Assembly (NCBI GenBank): GCA_022181005.1
Contig: BQMV01000015.1
Coordinates: forward strand, 1 to 14,330
Source of the DNA: Anaerolineaceae bacterium
GTDB lineage: Bacteria; Chloroflexota; Anaerolineae; Anaerolineales; Villigracilaceae
Direction: 5' to 3'
Length of the DNA stretch: 14,330 nucleotides
The position numbers and the translations under genes are program-made. The notes under the pieces were generated by a model that made no database searches, had not been told where the DNA came from, and saw only the letters and a list, made by a program, of their open reading frames with translations. Shown here one piece after another: positions 7,701-13,197 of the stretch; position 1 is the first letter of the stretch, and every line of letters begins with the position of its first letter.

Positions 7701-7859
7701 TCAGCAGGTCTAAGGTCCGCGATCGAGGCGCACAGGGAGTACATCACCGCCGAAACGCTGACGTCGAGTCTCCAGTTTGCAAGTCCGCCCAACGGCGCAT
7801 CCACTGTGGACGATTCGTTCGACGGCGAGACAGTCAAGGTTGGGCTGGCGAAAAAATAA
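4719..7859 (+). CDS. ileS: Isoleucyl-tRNA synthetase with a GVHH signature in place of HxGH (IleRS2-like)
   Basis: This 1046-residue class I synthetase charges tRNA-Ile. The N-terminal catalytic block (FYEGPPTANGKPG, then RRGGWDTHGLPVEIEVEK) resembles long IleRS of the Thermus type. The class I signature is GVHH at residues 55-58 (nt 4881-4892), where HxGH is canonical; KMSKS is intact at 595-599 (nt 6501-6515). Cysteine pairs that may bind zinc are C182/C185, C394/C397 and C505/C508. The editing (CP1) domain lies between about 190 and 400 (WTTTPWTLPSNVAVA, then GTGLVHIAPAFGQED). An anticodon-binding region and a long C-terminal domain follow. The start is set by AGGAG 7 bases upstream. Expression is predicted to rise when tRNA-Ile is uncharged, through the T-box leader at 4157-4476. 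It is the only gene of its transcript if the terminator at 7911-7942 works. Function is very sure; the mupirocin phenotype is inferred from the motif. Confidence 0.98.
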   Translation: MFKPVSSKLNATSMEEAMMKFWKQRDIFKKTTQQREGAPEYVFYEGPPTANGKPGVHHVLARAFKDMFPRYKIMRGFHVSRRGGWDTHGLPVEIEVEKQLGFKNKQQIEEYGIDKFNELCKKSVFTYIQDWEKLTDRIAFWVDLEDAYVTYTNDYIESVWWILKNFWDKDLLYKGYKVVPYCPRCGTPLSDHEVALGYDEATDPSVFVRMPLVDKPDTSLLVWTTTPWTLPSNVAVAAHPEEEYVTVERDNDGKKEKLILVKSLVQKVFGEEEVKVVETFKGKKLKDVKYHPLFTFLPPDKPAHYVVLGDFVTTEDGTGLVHIAPAFGQEDMEMSKQHNLPVLMTVLPDGTFVSEVTPWRGVFVKEADPMIIEDLRARGLLFKSGEYKHTYPFCWRCGTPLLYYARESWYIRTSAFRDKLVSLNNTINWVPEHMREGRFGNWLSNNIDWALSRERYWGTPLPIWECENKHREGVGSVKELSEKAGRDLSELDLHRPYVDQVHWDCAQCGKQMRRVPDLIDVWFDSGSMPVAQWHYPFENKEKFESQFPADYICEAVDQTRGWFYSLHAISTLLFDKVSFKNVLCLGLILDGEGQKMSKSKGNIVAPWDVLSVHGADAFRWYLYTATPPGQERRFSSDLVGEVIRNFTLTLWNVYSFFVTYANLDKPTVTTMPIATSDLDRWLLSELNVLVRDVTDAYEKYDVTNATRPVEAFVEKLSTWYLRRSRRRFWKSESDSDKQAAYSTLYTALVTLSKLVAPAMPFLADELHQNLVRSVDESAPESVHLAEWPQVMPEMIDESLNHDMATVMKLVSLGHSARQKANRKVRQPLAEAAFSVGNANERKAVENYADLFVDELNVKKVRLLDAATEAVSHTVKPLPKQLGQKYGNKFPALQKAILAMNAEEVAKTLMSGEPLKVSVEGVNYEILSEEVEVKAHAKEGFAVAEDGAYVAALVTELTPELVQEGLAREFVRRVQDLRKSADLDVADRIELFVEASAGLRSAIEAHREYITAETLTSSLQFASPPNGASTVDDSFDGETVKVGLAKK

Positions 7860-7865
7860 ACGCGG

Positions 7866-7894
7866 AGCGCGAGACGCTTTGCGTATCTCGCGCT
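7866..7894. repeat. Strong GC hairpin after ileS, possibly a dispersed palindrome
   Basis: AGCGCGAGA (7866-7874) pairs with TCTCGCGCT (7886-7894), and the inner CGC/GCG pairs around a TTT loop, leaving a small TA bulge. It begins 6 bases after the ileS stop. An A-rich stretch rather than a T-run follows, so it is not a standard intrinsic terminator on this strand; it could protect the mRNA 3' end or be a REP-like repeat. Confidence 0.6.
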
Positions 7895-7910
7895 ACAAAA
7901 AATAGTTTTG

Positions 7911-7942
7911 AAAGGCGCGTTGAAAGACGCGTCTTTTCTTTT
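7911..7942 (+). terminator. Intrinsic terminator of ileS, overlapping the next promoter
   Basis: AAAGGCGCGT (7911-7920) pairs with ACGCGTCTTT (7927-7936) over 10 pairs with one G.U and a 6-base loop. The T-rich run TTTTCTTTT extends through 7942. The right arm is itself part of the perfect 14-bp palindrome AAAGACGCGTCTTT (7923-7936). Confidence 0.65.
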
Positions 7943-7947
7943 ATAAT
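7920..7947 (+). promoter_or_regulatory. Promoter of the phosphatidylcholine-synthase-like gene
   Basis: TTGAAA (7920-7925) and a perfect TATAAT (7942-7947) lie 16 bp apart. The -35 element sits in the loop of the ileS terminator and the spacer contains its right arm. A 14-bp palindrome (7923-7936) covers the spacer and could be a repressor site instead. The 5' leader would be about 22 bases and includes GAGGTGAT just before the ATG. Confidence 0.65.
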
Positions 7948-7975
7948 AGCGTCATAATTTTTATCGAGGTGATAA

Positions 7976-8701
7976 ATGTTTAAGAGACTTCCGCTGTGGC
8001 TGCGTCAGACACTGGCATGGAGCGTTCATGCGTTTACCGCGACCGGTGCGGTGTGGGGATTTTTAGCCCTGCTGGCGATTTGGGAATTGAACTTTAAGCT
8101 TGCGATCGTATATATCATTATCGCTATGTTGGTGGATGGTTTTGACGGTATGCTGGCGCGCTGGTTCCATGTGCATGAATATGCTCGAGGCGTAGACGGC
8201 GGGTTGCTGGATAATATTATTGACTATTTAAATTATGTGGTCGTAGCGGCGTTGCTGTTGGTGCGCGTGCCGGGCTTGTTGCCGGAAGGATGGGTGATGC
8301 CGTCGGCGATCTCGATCTTGCTGACTTCTGCTTACCAGTTCTCGCAAACGGATGCAAAGACTGACAGCGATTCGTACTTCTTTAAGGGTTTTCCTTCGGT
8401 ATGGAATTTTCTTGTCATTTACATGATGTTGTTGGGATTGAATCCATGGATCAATTTTGCTGCATTGGTAATTTGTAATATCCTTGTGTTCGTACCGGTC
8501 AAATATCTGTATCCTTCGCGCAACGTTCGTTTGCGCCGCTTCACGCTCGGATTCACCTACCTTTATGGCGCGCTAGGAATTTGGGCGCTCTTACAGTATC
8601 CGGACGTTCCGGCGTGGGTTGCGCCGGTCTCGTTCGTGTATGTGGCGTATTATGCCGCGCTAAGCTTCTTCCCGAAATTCGGGAGGACGGAACTGGCTTA
8701 A
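7976..8701 (+). CDS. pcs: CDP-alcohol phosphatidyltransferase, phosphatidylcholine synthase-like
   Basis: This 241-residue membrane protein carries the CDP-alcohol phosphotransferase signature: D54-x2-D57-G58-x2-A61-R62, then G75-x3-D79-x3-D83, whose aspartates bind the metal and CDP group. The N-terminal AWSVHAFTATGAVWG and the LLDNIIDYLNYV segment after the signature resemble bacterial phosphatidylcholine synthase (Pcs), which condenses choline with CDP-diacylglycerol. About seven or eight hydrophobic segments are visible (for example 22-36, 41-53, 83-97 and 140-170), so it sits in the inner membrane. The ATG is preceded by GAGG with 6-base spacing, and a TATAAT promoter lies just upstream. 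Only 6 bases separate it from the GNAT gene, suggesting an operon. The family is sure; choline as the substrate is less so, since related enzymes use glycerol-P, inositol-P or serine. Confidence 0.85.
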   Translation: MFKRLPLWLRQTLAWSVHAFTATGAVWGFLALLAIWELNFKLAIVYIIIAMLVDGFDGMLARWFHVHEYARGVDGGLLDNIIDYLNYVVVAALLLVRVPGLLPEGWVMPSAISILLTSAYQFSQTDAKTDSDSYFFKGFPSVWNFLVIYMMLLGLNPWINFAALVICNILVFVPVKYLYPSRNVRLRRFTLGFTYLYGALGIWALLQYPDVPAWVAPVSFVYVAYYAALSFFPKFGRTELA

Positions 8702-8707
8702 GGCAGT

Positions 8708-9154
8708 ATGCTGATCGAGAGAGTCGCCGCTGTTTCGCCTGAACTTTCTGCGGCGCTTGCGGATTTGATCCCTCAGTTGAGCCGAAGAATTGCCCTGCCC
8801 ACGCAAGGTGAATTGTCGGCGCTTCTGAAATCTTCTGATGCGGCGCTATTGGTCGCGCGCCTGACTGAAGAAGATAATGCGATTGTAGGCATGCTTACCG
8901 TGATTGTCTATCGCGTTCCGAGCGGAACGCGGGCTGTCGTGGAGGACGTTGTCGTAAGCGAGGCGCGCCGCCGCCGTGGAATCGCGAAGGCTCTTATGCA
9001 GGAGGCGATTAAGTTTGCACGTGAGGCGGGCGCAGGAAATCTATCGTTAACGTCGAATGTGAATCGCGTGGAAGCGAATTTGTTGTATCAATGCCTGGGT
9101 TTTCGTAAGCGCGAAACTAACGCGTATTTTTTAGATCTGGCTGCTGATAGATAA
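8708..9154 (+). CDS. GNAT family N-acetyltransferase
   Basis: This 148-residue protein has one acetyltransferase (GNAT) domain. Motif A, which binds the pyrophosphate of acetyl-CoA, is VEDVVVSEARRRRGIAKALM (79-98) with the R-x-x-G-x-A core at 88-93. The later segment NLLYQCLGF (124-132), with a tyrosine in the usual position of the general acid, is typical of the family C-terminal part. The substrate cannot be told: it could be a small molecule, an amino acid or a protein N-terminus. The start lies 6 bases after the stop of the phosphatidyltransferase gene with a short AAGG as a weak binding site, so the two are probably co-transcribed. It converges on the YqeC/MocA gene with only 22 bases between stops and no terminator visible there. 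Confidence 0.9.
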   Translation: MLIERVAAVSPELSAALADLIPQLSRRIALPTQGELSALLKSSDAALLVARLTEEDNAIVGMLTVIVYRVPSGTRAVVEDVVVSEARRRRGIAKALMQEAIKFAREAGAGNLSLTSNVNRVEANLLYQCLGFRKRETNAYFLDLAADR

Positions 9155-9176
9155 GGTTAAGCGGGCATAGCAACGA

Positions 9177-10526
9177 TCAACGTCCTTCGCTTGCCAGCAA
9201 GCGCTGATAATGTTCAGGCGTATCTACATCGAGCAGCAGGCGTTCATCGTGCCAGGGGAGAAATTCTACGCGGAACTTGTGAAAGATAGCCCGCCCGCCC
9301 GTATCGCCTTCGAGAGTCAGAAGGTCGGCGAATGTTCGACGGTCGAATAGGACCGGGTTTGCGCGGCGTCCCATCGCCAGTGGCGCGACGGCGGAATACA
9401 GCCCCTCGGCGTGTTTTTCTGCCAACGCTTGCAAAATGGATGTCGTGATCTGCGGTTGGTCAACGAGGAGGAAGATACATGCGCCTGCATACCCCTCTCC
9501 CACAGGGAGAGGGGCAGGGATGAGGGAGAGAACCCCCGCCTGAATCGAACTTGCCTGTCCGCTCCGCCATTCGCCATTTCTGACGATCTTCACATCCAAA
9601 TCTTTCACCGCTGATTCAACTTGCTCTGCGTTCGCTCCAGTCACAACAACCACCGGGGAAAGTCCCGCCTCCAACGCGCGTTTTGCAACCACGCGAACAA
9701 ACGGCTCGCCTTTCCAATCCAACAATTGCTTTGGCTGTCCATACCTCGAAGATTCTCCCGCCGCGAGAACGACTCCAGCGACAGGCTCATGCGCTGCGAA
9801 GATTTTTCCCTGCTCCAAACTTGCGATGACAACGGAGTGATATTTGGCAAACAACTTTTTGGTCATTGCTTGGGCGCTTGCTTGTAGTTCGGGCGTATCT
9901 GCTTGGTTGAGTAGGACAGTCCGCCTTGCGTGTGGGGGAGTATTTTTCAAACTGCTTTGGTCATGCAAGAGGACGCGAGTCAATGAATTTGATTCGATGA
10001 TCTGTCCAACTTCTGCGCCGCTTAATTCTGCAAATATTTCAGGACGATGGACGTATTCTTCGGTCAACGGCTTGCCCAATCCTGATAAACCAACAACGGT
10101 CACAACATGCTCAACAAAATCAGGAATGGGAGGTTCGTGCTCCGCCCAGCCCTTCAACGGTTTTTGACGCGAGCCGTCCGCCTCGATCAAAAGCGGAATG
10201 GAATGTTGCAAGCAAAATTTGCGAAGTGATGTGATAACTTCATGGTTCACAGGCTGAAATTTGTCATCTTTTGCTCCGCTTGTAATCAACACGATCCCGT
10301 TTAAATCTTTTTCGAGATTCGGCAGATCGCTTTGCGAGTTCGCAACAATGTGCATGTCTGCAAGTGGAATCTGCCACGCCCCCAAATGCGACGTGGCAGT
10401 GACGATGACCGGCGGCTTCCATTGCCTCGCCAGTTGAAACAGCGCGGTCGTCTTTCCGCCTGATCCGATGAACGCGATGCAGTCGGTCTGGTTCGCGCGC
10501 AACGCCTGCGCAAGCGTAAGAATCAT
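9177..10526 (-). CDS. Fusion protein: YqeC-like NTP-binding domain plus MocA-like molybdenum cofactor cytidylyltransferase
   Basis: This 449-residue protein has two domains. Residues 1-245 match the YqeC family (putative selenium-dependent hydroxylase accessory protein): a P-loop-like FIGSGGKTT (19-27), TATSHLG (43-49) and EADGSRQKPLK (115-125). Residues 250-449 are a MobA/MocA-type nucleotidyltransferase: LAAGESSRYGQPKQLL (254-269), DQP (356-358), GDTGGR (407-412) and DVDTPEH (433-439). Known relatives transfer CMP to molybdopterin and help mature xanthine dehydrogenase-type enzymes. No such enzyme gene is in the window. The ATG at 10526 is chosen because TATAAT ends 6 bases before it; a TTG at 10541 is in frame, but GGAGG directly abuts it, which is too close for a ribosome site. 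Residues about 337-345 (PAPLPVGEG) come from a REP-like palindrome within the gene. It is probably cytoplasmic. Confidence 0.9.
   Translation of the reverse strand: MILTLAQALRANQTDCIAFIGSGGKTTALFQLARQWKPPVIVTATSHLGAWQIPLADMHIVANSQSDLPNLEKDLNGIVLITSGAKDDKFQPVNHEVITSLRKFCLQHSIPLLIEADGSRQKPLKGWAEHEPPIPDFVEHVVTVVGLSGLGKPLTEEYVHRPEIFAELSGAEVGQIIESNSLTRVLLHDQSSLKNTPPHARRTVLLNQADTPELQASAQAMTKKLFAKYHSVVIASLEQGKIFAAHEPVAGVVLAAGESSRYGQPKQLLDWKGEPFVRVVAKRALEAGLSPVVVVTGANAEQVESAVKDLDVKIVRNGEWRSGQASSIQAGVLSLIPAPLPVGEGYAGACIFLLVDQPQITTSILQALAEKHAEGLYSAVAPLAMGRRANPVLFDRRTFADLLTLEGDTGGRAIFHKFRVEFLPWHDERLLLDVDTPEHYQRLLASEGR
9492..9514. repeat. REP-like palindrome inside the YqeC/MocA coding sequence
   Basis: CCCCTCTCCC (9492-9501) and GGGAGAGGGG (9505-9514) form a perfect 10-bp stem with a 3-base ACA loop, followed by GCAGGGATGAGGGAGAG. 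On the coding strand it reads as residues PLPVGEG in a loop of the cytidylyltransferase domain. Palindromes of this kind (CCTCTCCC-TGTGGGAGAGG) are widespread dispersed elements in bacterial genomes. Confidence 0.75.
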
Positions 10527-10532
10527 GTCTGA

Positions 10533-10538
10533 ATTATA
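10533..10538 (-). promoter_or_regulatory. -10 element of the YqeC/MocA gene, predicting a leaderless mRNA
   Basis: A perfect TATAAT on the minus strand ends 6 bases before the ATG at 10526, so transcription would begin at the start codon. No convincing -35 hexamer is seen 16-18 bp upstream. Confidence 0.5.
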
Positions 10539-10558
10539 CAACCTCCGTTAAGGTAAGG

Positions 10559-10564
10559 TATAAT
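10559..10564 (+). promoter_or_regulatory. -10 element of the 523-residue unknown gene
   Basis: TATAAT lies 52 bases before the ATG at 10617, about 20 bp from the divergent TATAAT of the YqeC/MocA gene. The -35 region is weak. The predicted leader is about 46 bases. Confidence 0.5.
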
Positions 10565-10616
10565 ATTTCCCGACGTTGAATAGACAGCGTCCGACAAATT
10601 CTCTTTAAGGCGTAGT

Positions 10617-12188
10617 ATGGTAAGCAATTTACTTGAATCTCTCGATACATGGGCTGATCTTCAAATCACTCAACAAGACGTTGAATTCCTAAACAACTAT
10701 TTATTCGAACAGGAAGTACCCCTCGCCACGAACGAACTCGCGCTGGCGTTAATTCATGAGCGCAACCGCGCGGAGCGCTTCGCGCTTCGCGAACGGCGAG
10801 AGGGAAGCGGAAGAATTTATGTTCCGAAAGATGCGCATCAGGTTGGCGACGAACTGACGTTTCCTAATTTGGCGTGGAAGCGCGGAAAAGTGACGGAAGC
10901 GCGCCCGGGCGCAAATCCTGAAATCGGCGCATTCAGCGTGCTGACGGTTGACCTTGATGACGGCTCTCGCCGCCTATTCGCGTCTCAGTTGGCGCAGCAC
11001 TCCTTGAATGATAATCCCGCTTCGGACGAAGACGAAGGCTTCGACGCTGAAACGATCGCGCGCGAATACGGGAATGAGATCAATCAAAAACTCGAAGCCG
11101 CTTTCAGCAGCGACGCGCAGCTCGTGCGAATCGCCGGGCGGTGGTTTCCGCGCGCGTTGCTCATAGACGTGCGCGAAGGCAACTTGAACCTGGCGGAAGC
11201 GGTTCTCGATATGGCGGCGGGCGAGCCCATGTCTCCGTCCGCATTGCTTAAAGATATAGCCTTGCCGGAAGGCGAGAACCCAAAACTGACCGAATTCTCT
11301 TTGAACTTCGCCCTTCAAGAAGACGGCCGCTTCGACGAAGTGGGTCCCGCGGGCGAGGTGCTGTGGTGCTTGAAACGGCTTGAGCCGGATGATGTGCGGA
11401 ACGCGCCTTTATTTCTGCAATATGATCCTATCGAATACGACCGCTCTCTGCTGGACGACCAGATGTTGAAATTAGCGTCGGAATTGGACGACGAATTGAG
11501 CGAGATAGACGATGCGTCTGATCTGTTTGCAGAAGAAGCGTCTATCGCGCTGATCTATCCGCACCTTCGGGCGGGAACTTTGCCGGTTTCAACGCGCGTT
11601 CAATCGTTGTTTCCGACAGCCTACGAGACGCCCCGCATTCGGTTTACGCTGGTAGACGGGAAGACTCGGCAGCGCATCCCCGCATGGATTGTGCGCGAAC
11701 ATCGCTACGTCTCTGGCTTGCAAGATTGGTACAGAGCCAACGGCTTGATGCCCGGCAGCCTAGTGACGATTCGTCGAAGCATTGCGCCCGGCGAGGTTGT
11801 GATCGAAGCGCAGACATACCGAGCGACGAAAGATTGGGTGCGAACCGCTATTGTGGGCGCGGACGGCGGCGTAGTGTTCGCCATGTTGAAACAGGCGGTA
11901 TCTGCGGAATTCAACGATCGTATGGCGTTTGCCATCCCTTCGTTTGACGTTGTGGACGCTTTGTGGACAAACAACCGCAAACGCCCGTTCGAGAAGCTTG
12001 TAATAGACTTGACTCGCGAGTTGTCGAAGTTGACGCCGCAGGGGCATGTTCACGCGCAAGAACTGTACGCGGCGGTCAACATCATTCATCGTACTCCGCC
12101 GGCGCCGCTCTTCGCGCTTCTGGCAAACCGCTCCGACCTTTTTGCGCATGTAGGCGACTTGCATTTTCGATTGCGAGAGGCGGAATAA
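10617..12188 (+). CDS. Unknown 523-residue protein with several winged-helix-like segments
   Basis: The family is not recognised. What is visible: residues 17-60 look like a helix-turn-helix (TQQDVEFLNNYLFEQEVPLA, then a helical arm rich in Arg/Glu). Residues 66-130 are beta-rich with a VGDELTF strand and LDDGSRRLFASQL, like a small barrel. A second helix-turn-helix-like segment runs from about 195 to 255 (MSPSALLKDI...RFDEVGP). Residues about 312-400 are beta-rich with RIRFTLVDGKT, AWIVREHRYVSGLQDWYRANGL and PGSLVTIRR. A final segment (455-521) ends in LFAHVGDLHFRL, a common closing wing of winged helices. It is acidic, with Asp/Glu clusters at 136-144 and 290-308, and is predicted soluble, without signal or membrane segments. 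AAGG lies 6 bases before the ATG. The stop TAA abuts the ATG of the next gene, so the two form one operon. A nucleic-acid-binding role is inference. Confidence 0.8.
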   Translation: MVSNLLESLDTWADLQITQQDVEFLNNYLFEQEVPLATNELALALIHERNRAERFALRERREGSGRIYVPKDAHQVGDELTFPNLAWKRGKVTEARPGANPEIGAFSVLTVDLDDGSRRLFASQLAQHSLNDNPASDEDEGFDAETIAREYGNEINQKLEAAFSSDAQLVRIAGRWFPRALLIDVREGNLNLAEAVLDMAAGEPMSPSALLKDIALPEGENPKLTEFSLNFALQEDGRFDEVGPAGEVLWCLKRLEPDDVRNAPLFLQYDPIEYDRSLLDDQMLKLASELDDELSEIDDASDLFAEEASIALIYPHLRAGTLPVSTRVQSLFPTAYETPRIRFTLVDGKTRQRIPAWIVREHRYVSGLQDWYRANGLMPGSLVTIRRSIAPGEVVIEAQTYRATKDWVRTAIVGADGGVVFAMLKQAVSAEFNDRMAFAIPSFDVVDALWTNNRKRPFEKLVIDLTRELSKLTPQGHVHAQELYAAVNIIHRTPPAPLFALLANRSDLFAHVGDLHFRLREAE

Positions 12189-12626
12189 ATGGCAGAAATT
12201 AAACGCAGAAGCCTTATTAAGCCGGGCGTAGATACACCGTTCTTTATTGACTTCGACTGGTGGAAGAAGAATGAGCGCGACTGGAGCGTGTACTTGCGAT
12301 CGCTGCTGTGCGCGGAACATCGCGAACTATTCGCCGATAGCGGAGAAGGCGAGATGGTGGATTGGGTGGACCCAGCGACCGCCGAAGTGAAACAGGTGGA
12401 CGGCGTTCAGAATATCCTTATGACGCATTGCGTCCGCCAGCCGGACTTCCTCACCGAGCAGACCGCGCTAGTAGAGGCGGTTTTTCGACTGTTTCTCACG
12501 AATGGGAATATTCCAATGTCATCGCTGGAGTTGGGCGAACGACTTAATCGTCCGCCGGAGACAATCTTGCGGACATTGGCTGGACCGCGTATTTATAAAG
12601 GGATTCGCCCATATAGCGCCGCGTAA
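12189..12626 (+). CDS. Unknown 145-residue partner protein with a C-terminal HTH-like region
   Basis: No family is recognised. The N-terminal part holds IKPGVDTPFFIDFDWWKKNERDW (8-30), rich in aromatic residues, followed by LRSLLCAEHRELF. The middle part contains WVDPATAEVKQVDGVQ (59-74). The C-terminal part, from about residue 95, has a helical stretch and NIPMSSLELGERLNRPPETILRTL, which reads as a helix-turn-helix, then GPRIYKGIRPY as a possible wing. It is soluble, without signal or membrane segments. It starts on the base after the TAA of the 523-residue gene and must be translated together with it, which argues for a shared complex or process. The gene ends 52 bases before tRNA-Arg, which has its own promoter. 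No terminator is seen after it. Confidence 0.8.
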   Translation: MAEIKRRSLIKPGVDTPFFIDFDWWKKNERDWSVYLRSLLCAEHRELFADSGEGEMVDWVDPATAEVKQVDGVQNILMTHCVRQPDFLTEQTALVEAVFRLFLTNGNIPMSSLELGERLNRPPETILRTLAGPRIYKGIRPYSAA

Positions 12627-12638
12627 GCGCGCAAGCGG

Positions 12639-12667
12639 TTGCCGGTATTTCGGCGCCGTACTACAAT
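12639..12667 (+). promoter_or_regulatory. Promoter of tRNA-Arg
   Basis: TTGCCG (12639-12644) and TACAAT (12662-12667) are 17 bp apart. Transcription would start near 12675, about 4 bases before the mature tRNA 5' end. Confidence 0.65.
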
Positions 12668-12678
12668 AGCCTTGAACT

Positions 12679-12754
12679 GCCCCCGTAGCTCAATGGATAG
12701 AGCGACAGCCTTCTAAGCTGCAGGTTGTGGGTTCGAGTCCCGCCGGGGGCGCCA
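12679..12754 (+). tRNA. tRNA-Arg, anticodon TCT
   Basis: The 76-base cloverleaf is complete, CCA included. The acceptor arm GCCCCCG pairs with CGGGGGC, with discriminator G. The D stem is GCTC/GAGC, the anticodon loop CTTCTAA has TCT at 12712-12714, and the T arm GTGGG-TTCGAGT-CCCGC has one G.U. The first pair of the anticodon stem is an A.C mismatch (A12705 with C12721). It would read the Arg codons AGA and AGG. CCA (12752-12754) is encoded. No terminator is seen before hsp20, 44 bases on. Confidence 0.97.
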
Positions 12755-12798
12755 GTCTTATTCTGCGCGTCGAGTTCTGTTAGTCAAGGAGTTAAGCG

Positions 12799-13182
12799 AT
12801 GACTATGATCATACGTAGAAGCCTGCCGGCTGTGTTTGAATCTCGTATCGTGATCCTGCAATCTGCCCGTTGGCAGTCTCGCTCCAGCGTCTGGAGTCCG
12901 CCGACGGATGTATACGAAACTGAAGAAGATTTCTTTGTCCGCGTGGAAATCGCCGGTATGCACGACGAAGATTTTGAAATTACCCTGAATAATAATGTCC
13001 TATATGTCTCTGGCAGCCGTCCCGGTTTTGTAGGACGGCGCGCATATCATCAAATGGAGATCCTTTCAGGACGTTTTGAAGTTGAAGCGTCTATTGGCGC
13101 GCCTGTGAATGAAAGCGCGTGCGAAGCCGACTATGCGGATGGATTCTTAACGATTAAATTACCGAAAGTAAAAAACGGATGA
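12799..13182 (+). CDS. Small heat-shock protein, Hsp20/alpha-crystallin family
   Basis: This 127-residue ATP-independent chaperone would hold unfolding proteins in the cytoplasm. The alpha-crystallin domain spans about residues 32-123: SPPTDVYETEEDFFVRVEIAG opens it, NNNVLYVSG and the GRFEVEASIGAPVN strand lie in the middle, and YADGFLTIKLPK closes it. The N-terminal arm is short and starts MTMIIRRSLPAVF. The tail ends right after LPKVKNG, so the C-terminal I-x-I motif that many sHsps use for oligomer assembly is missing. AAGGAG lies 7 bases before the ATG at 12799; an ATG at 12805 is an alternative. It is followed after 15 bases by lon, and these two proteostasis genes are probably one transcript. 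No CIRCE-type inverted repeat is seen upstream. Confidence 0.95.
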   Translation: MTMIIRRSLPAVFESRIVILQSARWQSRSSVWSPPTDVYETEEDFFVRVEIAGMHDEDFEITLNNNVLYVSGSRPGFVGRRAYHQMEILSGRFEVEASIGAPVNESACEADYADGFLTIKLPKVKNG

Positions 13183-13197
13183 AATTAGAGAATAACT

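Noticed and set aside
7866..7894. Hairpin after ileS as its intrinsic terminator
   Set aside because: An A-rich run rather than a T-run follows; the hairpin at 7911-7936 with a T-rich tail fits better.
10527..10541. TTG start for the YqeC/MocA protein at 10541
   Set aside because: GGAGG directly abuts the TTG, and the added codons run through the TATAAT box.
12679..12754. tRNA-Arg as an integration site of a mobile element
   Set aside because: No integrase gene and no repeat of the tRNA 3' end was seen in the window.
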